DNA from: Hyphomicrobiales bacterium
GTDB taxonomy: Bacteria; Pseudomonadota; Alphaproteobacteria; Rhizobiales; Rhizobiaceae
Direction: 5' to 3'
NCBI GenBank assembly: GCA_900465675.1
Contig: UBJR01000028.1
Coordinates: forward strand, 62,001 to 126,000
DNA length: 64,000 bases
The notes under the pieces were generated by a model that had not been told where the DNA came from, did not search any database, and saw only the letters and a list, made by a program, of their open reading frames with translations. A program made the translations under genes and the position numbers. Numbering within the stretch: position 1 is the first letter of the stretch; every line of letters begins with the position of its first letter. Below, one piece after another: positions 1 to 7,567 of the stretch.

Positions 1-491
1 ATCTGCCGGTCGGGCTGGTGATCTGGGACGATTATGGAAAGCGCAGCGGCAGTGAATCCGTCTCCAACGGCGACAATGGAGCGCCGCTCGGCCGGGAACT
101 CGAATTTGCCGATCTACTGCGCTTCATCCGCGACGCGGCCATTGGCAATATCGTCTGGCTGACAGCCGACGTGCACTATACGGCGGCTCACTATTACGAC
201 CCCGGCAAGGCTAGGTTTCAGGATTTCCTGCCCTTCTGGGAGTTCGTTTCCGGGCCGCTCCATTCGGGCACCTATGGGCGGCAGGAGCTGGACAGGACAT
301 TTGGTCCTGAGGTGCGTTTCATCAAGGCGGCACCCGGCGGGATCGAATCCAATCTGCCGCCAAGTGCCGGAATGCAGTTCTTCGGCCTGGTCGATATCGA
401 TGGCACAACGGAGCAGATGACCGTGCGCCTGATGGATCGCGATGACAACGAGTTGTGGCGAACGGTCATCGACCCGCAACGTACGAGTTAA
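1..491 (+). CDS. PhoD-like alkaline phosphatase, C-terminal part (cut by window start)
   Basis: The reading frame is open from the first bases, so only the C-terminal ~163 residues are present and the gene begins outside the window. The visible part matches the end of PhoD-type metallophosphatases: a DLLRFIRD segment, then WLTADVHYTAAHYYDP, where the Asp and His of ADVHY are the metal-binding residues of this family, then a SGPLHSGTYG stretch and a beta-rich tail. PhoD enzymes are exported, calcium/iron-dependent phosphodiesterase/phosphomonoesterases that release phosphate from organic esters. The signal peptide and the first metal motifs lie outside the window, so export cannot be checked. 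A 123 bp gap separates it from typA. The internal GTG at 18 is not the real start. Confidence 0.8.
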   Translation, partial: LPVGLVIWDDYGKRSGSESVSNGDNGAPLGRELEFADLLRFIRDAAIGNIVWLTADVHYTAAHYYDPGKARFQDFLPFWEFVSGPLHSGTYGRQELDRTFGPEVRFIKAAPGGIESNLPPSAGMQFFGLVDIDGTTEQMTVRLMDRDDNELWRTVIDPQRTS

Positions 492-614
492 CCCTGTCTA
501 TGGCCGCTCTCGCCTCTCCCCCCTTTCGCAATCGCAAAAAACACTGTATGAGCGCGCCAAACGTAATAGGCGCCTCCTCCCGACGTAGCGCCCCAGCCTC
601 AGAGATTTGATATA

Positions 615-2432
615 ATGGCACTTCGCAACATCGCGATCATCGCGCACGTTGACCATGGCAAAACGACCCTGGTGGACGAGCTCCTGAAACAGTCCGGCTC
701 GTTCCGCGAGAACCAGCGCGTTGCAGAACGCGTCATGGATAGCAACGATCTGGAAAAAGAGCGCGGCATCACGATTCTTGCCAAGGCGACCTCGGTCGAG
801 TGGAAGGGCGTTCGCATCAACATCGTCGACACCCCCGGCCACGCCGACTTCGGTGGCGAAGTCGAGCGTATTCTGTCGATGGTGGACGGCGCGATCGTTC
901 TGGTTGACTCGTCGGAAGGCCCGATGCCGCAGACGAAGTTCGTAGTCTCCAAGGCGCTGAAGGTCGGCCTTCGCCCGATCGTCGCGATCAACAAGATCGA
1001 CCGTCCGGATGGCCGCCACGAAGAAGTCATCAACGAAGTCTTCGATCTTTTTGCCAACCTCGACGCTACCGACGAGCAGCTCGACTTCCCGATCCTCTAC
1101 GGTTCGGGCCGCGATGGCTGGATGAACGTCAATCCTGAAGGCCCGAAGGACCAGGGTCTTGCACCGTTGCTCGACCTCGTGCTCAAGCATGTTCCGGAGC
1201 CGACGGTCCACGAAGGCCCGTTCACGATGATCGGCACGATCCTCGAAGCCAACCCCTTTCTCGGCCGTATCATTACCGGCCGCATCAATTCCGGTTCGAT
1301 CAAGCCGAACCAGGCCGTCAAGGTTCTGAGCCAGGACGGCAAACTGATCGAAAATGGCCGTATCTCGAAGATCCTCGCGTTCCGCGGTATCGAACGCACG
1401 TCGATCGAAGAGGCTCACGCAGGCGACATCGTCGCGATCGCCGGTCTCTCCAAGGGTACGGTCGCCGACACATTCTGCGATCCAGCCGTCACCGAGGCAC
1501 TGACCGCGCAGCCGATCGATCCGCCGACAGTCACCATGTCCTTCATCGTCAACGACAGCCCGCTGGCCGGCACCGAAGGCGACAAGGTCACCTCGCGCGT
1601 CATTCGCGACCGTCTCTACAAGGAAGCCGAAGGCAACGTCGCGCTGAAGATCGAAGAAGCCGAAGGCAAGGATTCGTTCTTCGTCTCCGGCCGTGGCGAA
1701 TTGCAGCTTGCCGTTCTGATCGAAACCATGCGCCGCGAAGGCTTCGAGCTGGCCGTGTCGCGTCCGCGCGTCGTCATGCACCGCGACGAGAACGATCAGC
1801 TGATGGAGCCGATCGAAGAAGTCGTCATCGACGTGGATGAAGAGCATTCCGGCGTCGTCGTTCAGAAGATGTCCGAGCGCAAGGCCGAAATGACCGAGCT
1901 GCGTCCTTCGGGCGGCAATCGCGTTCGCTTGGTGTTCAATGCGCCGACCCGCGGCCTGATTGGCTACCAGTCGGAACTCTTGACCGACACGCGCGGCACG
2001 GCTGTGATGAACCGCCTGTTCAAGGACTATCAGCCTTACAAGGGTGAAATCGGCGGCCGTACCAACGGCGTTCTGCTAGCCAACGCAGCCGGCGAAGCCG
2101 TCGCCTACGCCATGTTCAACCTGGAAGACCGCGGCCCGATGATGATCGAGCCGGGCGAAAAGGTCTATATGGGCATGATCATCGGCATTCACAGCCGCGA
2201 TAACGATCTTGAAGTCAACGTTCTCAAGGGCAAGCAGCTGACCAACATCCGCGCTGCCGGCAAGGACGAAGCCGTCAAGCTGACGCCGCCGATCCGTATG
2301 ACGCTCGACCGCGCTCTGTCCTGGATCCAGGACGACGAGCTGATGGAAGTGACGCCGAAGTCGATCCGTCTGCGCAAGATGTATCTCGACGCGAACGACC
2401 GCAAGCGTTTCGCCAAGGCGAAGTCGGCCTGA
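615..2432 (+). CDS. typA: Ribosome-associated GTPase TypA/BipA
   Basis: Translational GTPase of the EF-G/LepA superfamily that binds 70S ribosomes and aids subunit assembly and stress or cold adaptation. The 605-residue product has the normal family length. The G1 motif AHVDHGKT is at residues 10-17, followed by the switch sequence KERGITI near 47-53, G3 DTPGHADF near 73 and G4 NKID near 128. The C-terminal half has the BipA-specific RGLIGYQSELLTDTRG segment and a Lys/Arg-rich end. The gene stands alone, preceded by a 123 bp gap and followed by a clear terminator. Identification is secure. Confidence 0.97.
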   Translation: MALRNIAIIAHVDHGKTTLVDELLKQSGSFRENQRVAERVMDSNDLEKERGITILAKATSVEWKGVRINIVDTPGHADFGGEVERILSMVDGAIVLVDSSEGPMPQTKFVVSKALKVGLRPIVAINKIDRPDGRHEEVINEVFDLFANLDATDEQLDFPILYGSGRDGWMNVNPEGPKDQGLAPLLDLVLKHVPEPTVHEGPFTMIGTILEANPFLGRIITGRINSGSIKPNQAVKVLSQDGKLIENGRISKILAFRGIERTSIEEAHAGDIVAIAGLSKGTVADTFCDPAVTEALTAQPIDPPTVTMSFIVNDSPLAGTEGDKVTSRVIRDRLYKEAEGNVALKIEEAEGKDSFFVSGRGELQLAVLIETMRREGFELAVSRPRVVMHRDENDQLMEPIEEVVIDVDEEHSGVVVQKMSERKAEMTELRPSGGNRVRLVFNAPTRGLIGYQSELLTDTRGTAVMNRLFKDYQPYKGEIGGRTNGVLLANAAGEAVAYAMFNLEDRGPMMIEPGEKVYMGMIIGIHSRDNDLEVNVLKGKQLTNIRAAGKDEAVKLTPPIRMTLDRALSWIQDDELMEVTPKSIRLRKMYLDANDRKRFAKAKSA

Positions 2433-2458
2433 TAGCGGCTGCCATTCCTTGATAGTTG

Positions 2459-2487
2459 AAACCCCGGCCTTCCAGCCGGGGTTTTTA
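2459..2487 (+). terminator. Rho-independent terminator of typA
   Basis: A 10 bp perfect stem (aaaccccggc / gccggggttt) with a six-base loop is followed by a T run (gtttttattt). It lies 27 bases after the typA stop. Confidence 0.9.
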
Positions 2488-2523
2488 TTTGTGCGCCGTG
2501 TCGAATCCTTCTTGTCGCAATAG

Positions 2524-2538
2524 TTAAAAAAGCGTTAA
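2524..2538 (+). promoter_or_regulatory. CtrA-type box TTAA-N7-TTAA
   Basis: An exact TTAA-N7-TTAA match (spacer AAAAGCG) lies 97 bp upstream of the acetyltransferase ATG at 2635, in the gap after the typA terminator. TTAA-N7-TTAA is the established full-site consensus of the alphaproteobacterial cell-cycle regulator CtrA. Occupancy is inference. A second exact match occurs at 16186. Confidence 0.45.
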
Positions 2539-2634
2539 ATTTTGCCCATCGTCCACATGTTAAGTCTGTGGGCAATTGGCGACGGCGCATGATCGCGCAT
2601 GGTTAATTGTCCGCTGAAGGACCAGAGTAGCGTT

Positions 2635-3141
2635 ATGAAGACGTTGTCGATCGATGTTCGGCGGGCCGAGCCGCAAGATGCCCGCGCCATATCGGAGGCG
2701 CATCGCCTTGCGTGGCAACACACCTATGCCGGCATCATCCCCCATCGCGCACTGACGCAGATGATCGAACGGCGCGGCGAAGGCTGGTGGCGTAAGGCCA
2801 CCCGGGGTCCGGCAACGCTTCTGGTTCTCGATGTCGCTGGTACTGTTGCGGGCTACGCAACGCTCGGTCTTAACCGCGCCCGCGCTCTGCCGCAGGAAGG
2901 CGAAATCTACGAACTCTATCTTCGCCCGGAATATCAGGGTATCGGCCTCGGCCGTATGCTCTTCGGCGAAGCCCGCCGGCTGCTGAAGTCGCTTGGCTGC
3001 AATGGTCTCGTCGTCTGGTGCCTCGAGGACAACGACAATGCCAGCCGCTTCTATCGCGGCCACGGCGGTGTCGATTTCTGCGAAGGCATGGAAAATTTCG
3101 ACCACAAACAGCTGAAGAAGATCGGCTTCATCTGGAACTGA
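2635..3141 (+). CDS. GNAT-family N-acetyltransferase
   Basis: The 168-residue protein has the GNAT fold signature: an N-terminal VRRAEPQDARAISEAH helix, a beta-strand pair near VAGYATLGLN, and the acetyl-CoA-binding motif A LRPEYQGIGLGRMLF followed by ARRLLKSLGC. The C-terminal NDNASRFYRGHG resembles motif B of RimI-like enzymes. The substrate (amine or protein N-terminus) cannot be deduced. The ATG at 2635 is chosen over 2599 because conserved sequence begins there and GAAGGA lies upstream, while nothing resembling a ribosome site precedes 2599. The gene is monocistronic and convergent with the MEKHLA gene, with only 10 bases between them. Confidence 0.85.
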   Translation: MKTLSIDVRRAEPQDARAISEAHRLAWQHTYAGIIPHRALTQMIERRGEGWWRKATRGPATLLVLDVAGTVAGYATLGLNRARALPQEGEIYELYLRPEYQGIGLGRMLFGEARRLLKSLGCNGLVVWCLEDNDNASRFYRGHGGVDFCEGMENFDHKQLKKIGFIWN

Positions 3142-3142
3142 C

Positions 3143-3162
3143 GGCTGCCGTTTATGGCAGCC
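3143..3162. terminator. Hairpin between convergent genes
   Basis: A 7 bp inverted repeat (ggctgcc / ggcagcc, loop gtttat) straddles the 3' ends of the acetyltransferase and the MEKHLA gene and includes the latter's stop codon. It lacks a T run on either strand, so it is at best a weak bidirectional terminator. Confidence 0.3.
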
Positions 3163-3592
3163 TTGCGGCTTGGCCGCGGATCGTCCCATCCACATCGATC
3201 AATTGCCAGACCGTGACATCCGCAATCGGAAAGCGCTTTCCCGATTTGCTGATCCTTATGCCCTCGTAGTCGTTGACATAACCGCGCTCGGCGACCTGCC
3301 GCAGGAAATTCTCGCGCGCCTGGCGTTCCGGCGCTTCGGCAGACAGCCTCGAAGGCAGTGCCGTGAGCTCCTCCCAGCTATATTCGAAGCGCCGCTGAGC
3401 GCTCTTGTTTCCATAGATGAAGACGGGATCTGTGGCCGTGTCGTGTGCCAGGAGGCCAAACGGTGCGTCCTCGTAAAGCCAGCGAACGGCTTCTCTCTGC
3501 GTCAGCACCCGGGGCACGAGATCCTTGCCGACAATTCGGCGATAGCTGCCACACAGGAGTTCGAAAAAGTCTTTCTGTTCGTAAAGATGCAT
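3152..3592 (-). CDS. MEKHLA/PAS-like domain protein
   Basis: This 146-residue soluble protein consists of a single MEKHLA-type domain, a PAS relative. Recognisable stretches are LYEDAPFGLLAHDTATDPVF, YGNKSAQRRFEYSWEELT, LPSRLSAEAPERQ, a GYVNDYEGIRISKSGKRF segment and the terminal IADVTVWQLID. The last part mirrors the PAS beta-sheet that binds small ligands or other proteins. No enzymatic or DNA-binding domain is attached, so it is probably a small stand-alone sensor or binding module. Homologues are common in Alphaproteobacteria and cyanobacteria without an assigned function. It is transcribed alone, divergent from ppa across a 218 bp gap. Confidence 0.75.
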   Translation of the reverse strand: MHLYEQKDFFELLCGSYRRIVGKDLVPRVLTQREAVRWLYEDAPFGLLAHDTATDPVFIYGNKSAQRRFEYSWEELTALPSRLSAEAPERQARENFLRQVAERGYVNDYEGIRISKSGKRFPIADVTVWQLIDVDGTIRGQAARLP

Positions 3593-3810
3593 GACCGTCT
3601 ATCGCAATGGGGAATCTGAAAAGCACAGCCAACTTGGATATTGCGACCTGTTTGTGGCGCCGTTTCCCGTTATTGCGCCGATCCCCGAACTTTTGCTTCA
3701 AGGCCAAACTCTATTAGCCAAATCGACCGAAGATCGGGCCTCGCATGTTGCGTTGCGAAGAGATTCTGATTATCTGGCAGCCGGAAACCATGCTATATTA
3801 GGGGATACTG

Positions 3811-4344
3811 ATGCGCATCGACGCCATTTCCATCGGCAACAATCCACCGGAAGATATCAACGTCATCGTTGAGGTGCCGGTCGGCGGCCATCCCATCAAG
3901 TACGAAATGGACAAGGAAGCCGGCACGCTGGTCGTTGACCGTTTCCTCTACACGCCGATGACCTATCCGGGTAATTACGGCTTCGTGCCGCATACGCTTT
4001 CGGAAGACGGCGACCCGATCGACGTGCTGATCGCTAGCACCCGTCCGCTGGTTCCGGGCTGCGTCATCAATGTGCGCCCGATCGGCGTGCTGATGATGGA
4101 AGACAATTCCGGCAAGGACGAGAAGATCATCGCCGTTCCGTCGCCGAAGCTGACGCTGCGCTACGAGAAGGTCAAGGAATATACCGACCTTCCCGATATC
4201 ACCGTCAGGCAGATCGAGCACTTCTTCGAGCATTACAAGGATCTGGAGCCCGGCAAGTGGGTGAAGATCTTTGGCTGGAAGGGCTCCAAGGAAGCCGGTG
4301 AATTGATCCTCGAAGCCGTCGAGCGCGCCAAGAAGGCGAAGTAA
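3811..4344 (+). CDS. ppa: Inorganic pyrophosphatase (family I)
   Basis: Cytosolic Mg-dependent enzyme hydrolysing pyrophosphate to two phosphates, which pulls biosynthetic reactions forward. The 177-residue product has the usual bacterial family I length. The signature DGDPIDVL is present with metal ligands Asp66, Asp68 and Asp71 in this numbering, along with the substrate-binding segments KYEMDKE and FLYTPMTYPGNYGFVPHT and the late KKxK-type basic end (ERAKKAK). AGGGGAT eight bases before the ATG is a good ribosome site. The gene is convergent with yggU, two bases away. Identification is secure. Confidence 0.97.
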   Translation: MRIDAISIGNNPPEDINVIVEVPVGGHPIKYEMDKEAGTLVVDRFLYTPMTYPGNYGFVPHTLSEDGDPIDVLIASTRPLVPGCVINVRPIGVLMMEDNSGKDEKIIAVPSPKLTLRYEKVKEYTDLPDITVRQIEHFFEHYKDLEPGKWVKIFGWKGSKEAGELILEAVERAKKAK

Positions 4345-4346
4345 GC

Positions 4347-4661
4347 TCAGGCCCGAACGAAAGCTTTCAGCCTTTCGACCAGATCCTCCGTATCGCCCTC
4401 GATGCGGAGGATTTTTTTGCGCGACGTTTCGCCGGAGACGAGAGCTATCGCAGACTTCGGAACGCGAAGCGATTTTGCGAGAAGGGCGACGAGCGCCTTG
4501 TTCGCCTTGCCGTTTTCCGGCACGGCGCTGACGCGGGCCCTCAGGTGCGCGTCGCCTTCGGCATCTGTTTCCAGGCCGTCAATGGCGTCACGTCCGCCGT
4601 TCGGCGTCAAACGCACCGTCAGACGGAGATAGCCGTCGAAGATCGTCCAGGCATAATTCAC
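4347..4661 (-). CDS. DUF167/YggU-family protein
   Basis: A small (~104 residue) soluble protein of the DUF167/YggU family. The typical pattern is visible: LRLTVRLTPNGGRDAIDG, then LRARVSAVPENGKANKALVALLAKSLRVPKSAIALVSG and KILRIEG. The function in bacteria is not established. It follows yggT, as in many Proteobacteria. GTG at 4661 forms a GTGA overlap with the yggT stop and gives the normal family length, so it is preferred. An ATG at 4688 would lengthen the overlap to 31 bases. Confidence 0.8.
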   Translation of the reverse strand: MNYAWTIFDGYLRLTVRLTPNGGRDAIDGLETDAEGDAHLRARVSAVPENGKANKALVALLAKSLRVPKSAIALVSGETSRKKILRIEGDTEDLVERLKAFVRA

Positions 4662-4948
4662 GCCACCAGCGGGAAGATCGTGTTCCACATGAAGGAGCGC
4701 AGGAAGAAGATGATCAGCAGCAGGATGATCGGAGAGATGTCGATACCGCCCAGATTCGGCAGCACGCGGCGGATCGGCCGCAGCACCGGTTCGGTGACGT
4801 TATAGAGGAACATCCCCACCGAATTGACGAACTGGTTGCTGGAATTGATGACGTTGAAGGCATAGAGCCACGAGAAAATGGCACTCCCAATCAGCACCCA
4901 GGTGTAAAGATTCAAAGCCAAATCAATGGTTTGAAAGAGGGCAATCAT
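4658..4948 (-). CDS. YggT-family integral membrane protein
   Basis: A 96-residue membrane protein of the YggT/YlmG family. Two hydrophobic hairpins are visible (LALNLYTWVLIGSAIFSWLY and ISPIILLLIIFFLRS), separated by the conserved TEPVLRPIRRVLPNLGGIDISP loop, the family hallmark. The family is linked to membrane insertion, osmotic tolerance and, in plastids and Gram-positives, to division-site or thylakoid organisation. The role here is unknown. ATG at 4948 is preferred because GGAG lies eight bases upstream and family proteins begin there; the ATG at 4978 adds ten non-conserved residues. It is coupled to yggU and divergent from the MFS gene. Confidence 0.85.
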   Translation of the reverse strand: MIALFQTIDLALNLYTWVLIGSAIFSWLYAFNVINSSNQFVNSVGMFLYNVTEPVLRPIRRVLPNLGGIDISPIILLLIIFFLRSFMWNTIFPLVA

Positions 4949-5088
4949 CGTCGTCTCCAGTTCGTTGTTGACAGACATGTAGCTATTGGCGACTAAACGG
5001 GCAAGTGCCGTGTCTTAACGCGCGGTGAATCATGTTTAATGGGCGCGTTTGAACTGTCCCGCGCGGCCCGGTTTCATTGGTTGCCCCC

Positions 5089-6339
5089 ATGTCTTTCTCG
5101 TCCACCGGAGACCGTTTTGCGGCGTTCCGGCATTCTTCCTACACCCGGTTCTTCTTCGCGAAGTTCCTGCTGTCCTTCTCGCAGCAGATTCTCAGCGTTG
5201 CTGTGGGTTGGCAGATGTACGACCAGACGCGGAGCGCAATCTATCTAGGCCTGATCGGCCTTGTTCAGTTCCTACCGTCGCTGGTTCTGATGCTGGTGAC
5301 CGGCTCGGTCGCCGACCGCTACAACCGCCGCGCCGTCGCCTCGATCTGCTCGCTCGTCAGCGCGCTCTGCACGCTGGCGCTACTGATCATGACGGTGACC
5401 GGCACGTTCTCGCCGATCCCTGTCTTCATCGTGCTGCTGATCTTCGGTATCGAGCGCGCCTTCGCCGCGCCTGCCATCCAGTCGCTGGCGCCGAACCTCG
5501 TGCCGGAGAAGGATCTTTCGAACGCGATCGCCTGGAATTCGTCGTCCTGGCAGCTGGCGGCGATTACCGGTCCCGTACTCGGCGGTCTGCTCTATGGCGT
5601 CAGTGCGACGACGGCCTACACAGTCTCGGTGGTGTTCGCGATACTCGGCGCCATCCTGCTCTTCATGATCCCGAAGCCTGCGCAGCGCAGTTCCGGTGAG
5701 GCAAAGAGCTGGGACATGATCCTCGGCGGCTTCCGTTTCATCAAGGCGGACAAGGTGGTGCTCGGGGCGATCTCGCTCGATCTCTTCGCGGTGCTGCTTG
5801 GTGGCGCCACGGCGCTGATGCCGATCTATGCCCGCGATATCCTGACGCTCGGCCCCTGGGGGCTTGGTCTGCTGCGTTCGGCGCCGGGCGTCGGCGCGAT
5901 CGTGATGGCGCTGTTCCTTGCCGCCCGCCCGATGAAGCATCGCGCCGGCTTCTATATGTTCATGGGCGTCGGTCTGTTCGGCATCGCCACTATCGTCTTC
6001 GGCGTCTCGACGCATACCTGGACCTCGATTGCCGCGCTGGCGATCATGGGTGCCGCCGACATGATTTCGGTCTATGTGCGCGAAAGCCTGATCGCGCTCT
6101 GGACGCCGGATGAGCTGCGCGGCCGTGTGAACGCCGTCAACATGGTTTTTGTCGGCGCGTCGAATGAACTCGGCGAATTCCGGGCGGGTACGATGGCGCA
6201 TACGTTCGGCGCCGTGCCTGCGGTCGTGATCGGCGGTCTTGGGACGCTCGCGGTGTCGGTGATCTGGGCGATGAGCTTCCGCCAGCTGCGGCAGATCGAT
6301 ACGCTGGATGCGCCTATGCGCTCAGCGACGCCGGCATAG
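5089..6339 (+). CDS. MFS transporter, EntS-like exporter group
   Basis: A polytopic inner-membrane protein of 416 residues with about 12 hydrophobic segments. The first cytoplasmic loop has the MFS signature (GSVADRYNRRAVA near residue 86). The start FRHSSYTRFFFAKFLLSFSQQ and the GASNELGEFRAGTMAHTFGAVPAVVIGG stretch near the C-terminus are typical of the MFS_3/EntS-type family, which exports siderophores, drugs or other small hydrophobic compounds. No neighbour suggests a substrate. The ATG at 5089 lies within a run of C with no strong ribosome site; TTG at 5077 would add four residues. Its 3' end overlaps the convergent amidotransferase gene by 26 bases. Confidence 0.85.
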   Translation: MSFSSTGDRFAAFRHSSYTRFFFAKFLLSFSQQILSVAVGWQMYDQTRSAIYLGLIGLVQFLPSLVLMLVTGSVADRYNRRAVASICSLVSALCTLALLIMTVTGTFSPIPVFIVLLIFGIERAFAAPAIQSLAPNLVPEKDLSNAIAWNSSSWQLAAITGPVLGGLLYGVSATTAYTVSVVFAILGAILLFMIPKPAQRSSGEAKSWDMILGGFRFIKADKVVLGAISLDLFAVLLGGATALMPIYARDILTLGPWGLGLLRSAPGVGAIVMALFLAARPMKHRAGFYMFMGVGLFGIATIVFGVSTHTWTSIAALAIMGAADMISVYVRESLIALWTPDELRGRVNAVNMVFVGASNELGEFRAGTMAHTFGAVPAVVIGGLGTLAVSVIWAMSFRQLRQIDTLDAPMRSATPA

Positions 6340-7075
6340 AGACAGGCGCGCTCTTTGCCGCCTTTCCCTCGAAGACGATATCGAGGAATTCGTTCAGCCA
6401 GGCTTTTAGCGGCGCGTCAAAGAGCATGCGCCCTTCCAGATGCTCGCGGCCCTGCTGCGCATTAGGCAGAATAAAGCGATGGGCGCCATGGACGACCCAG
6501 CGGTGCATCATCACCCGCGTCAGCTCGGCATGGAACTGCAGCGCCCAGGCATTCTTGTTGTAGCGGAAGGCCTGGTTCGGATAGGCGTCACCCTCAGCCA
6601 GAAGCTCGGCGCCGCGGGGAAGGTCGAAGCCCTCGCGATGGAAATGGTAGACCATCTTCGGCCAGTGCATCAACAGCCGGCCCTTTTCGGTCGGATGCAG
6701 CGGGTACCAGCCGATTTCCGTCGAGCCATCGGCATTCGCCTGCACCTTGCCGCCGAGATGGCGGACCAGCATCTGCGCGCCGAGGCAGATGCCGAGGAAT
6801 GGCCGGTTCTCTTTGAGTGGGATGTCCAGCCAGTTGATTTCGGATTTCACGAAATCGTCGGGATCGTTGGCGCTCATGGGGCCGCCGAAGACGACAACGC
6901 CGGCGTGGTCGTCGAGTGTTCCAGGCAGTGTGTCGCCGAGAACCGGGCGGCGCATGTCGAGCCTGTAGCCCTTCTCGACGAGAAGCTGGCCGACCCGGCC
7001 GGGGCTCGACTGCTCCTGATGCAGAACGATCAGGATCGGGCGCTTGTCGCGATTGACCGGCCGCTCAATCTGCAT
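6314..7075 (-). CDS. Class I glutamine amidotransferase-like protein
   Basis: A stand-alone GATase1 domain of about 253 residues related to the GuaA amidotransferase domain. The nucleophile elbow FLGICLGAQML places Cys97, and LQFHAELT supplies His182 and Glu184, so the catalytic triad is complete. FGGPMSANDPD is the oxyanion-strand motif. Related stand-alone proteins act on gamma-glutamyl compounds or serve as unassigned glutaminases; no synthetase partner is adjacent. ATG at 7075 overlaps the end of the TerB-like gene by 11 bases, suggesting coupling. An in-frame start at 7096 would lengthen the overlap. Confidence 0.85.
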   Translation of the reverse strand: MQIERPVNRDKRPILIVLHQEQSSPGRVGQLLVEKGYRLDMRRPVLGDTLPGTLDDHAGVVVFGGPMSANDPDDFVKSEINWLDIPLKENRPFLGICLGAQMLVRHLGGKVQANADGSTEIGWYPLHPTEKGRLLMHWPKMVYHFHREGFDLPRGAELLAEGDAYPNQAFRYNKNAWALQFHAELTRVMMHRWVVHGAHRFILPNAQQGREHLEGRMLFDAPLKAWLNEFLDIVFEGKAAKSAPVSMPASLSA

Positions 7076-7550
7076 CGTCTTGCACCACGACCGCATCCGT
7101 CACGCGCGCGGCCGCTTCCTGGCGCTTCTGGATACGCTCGCGCGAGGAGACGCCGAGCAGATCGGCGATGCGCCAGATGACGTGGTCTTCCATCTCGCTG
7201 CGCTCGCCATCGGCATAGACGATGTCCCAGAGAATGCCGATCAGCTCCAGCCGCTGCTCGGTATTCAGGTGGCGCTTGAGATCCGACGTGAAGCGGTAGT
7301 AGTCGACGGCGCTGCTTTCGGCTTCGAGACCGGCGGCGATGACCGCATCCAGCTGTTTGCCGTCGAGGCCATACTGCTCCTTGAGAAGCTTGCGCAGCCG
7401 CTTCTTCTCGCTGTCCTTGATCTGGCCGTCGGCCTCCATGACCTGCATGCAGAGAGCGGCCACGGCGATGCGCGGGTCATCGGGGCTGAAACCCTTCCTG
7501 CCATCGTCTGCGGTGAGATTGTGGAAGAATGCCTGAAAGCGTTCGAACAT
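7065..7550 (-). CDS. TerB-like protein
   Basis: A 161-residue helical protein of the TerB (tellurite-resistance B-like) superfamily. Two acidic helix-loop motifs are visible, MEADGQIKDSEKKRLRKLL near residues 38-56 and IVYADGERSEMEDHVIWRIA near 110-129. They are the paired metal-binding repeats of this fold. In rhizobia such genes commonly sit downstream of hemY; no tellurite genes are nearby, so the old family name should not be taken as a function. The start is 17 bases after the hemY stop and the 3' end overlaps the amidotransferase gene, so it is part of the hem transcript. Confidence 0.8.
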   Translation of the reverse strand: MFERFQAFFHNLTADDGRKGFSPDDPRIAVAALCMQVMEADGQIKDSEKKRLRKLLKEQYGLDGKQLDAVIAAGLEAESSAVDYYRFTSDLKRHLNTEQRLELIGILWDIVYADGERSEMEDHVIWRIADLLGVSSRERIQKRQEAAARVTDAVVVQDDAD

Positions 7551-7567
7551 GCGGTTGTCGTTCCATC

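Noticed and set aside
3788..3800. CTATAT-like -10 box just before ppa
   Set aside because: It is only about 12 bases from the ATG and overlaps the position of the ribosome site. No -35 is at the right distance, so it would imply a leaderless mRNA that also has a good Shine-Dalgarno.
7065..7550. Tellurite-resistance function for the TerB-like protein
   Set aside because: No other ter genes are present and the gene belongs to the hem cluster; the name reflects fold similarity only.
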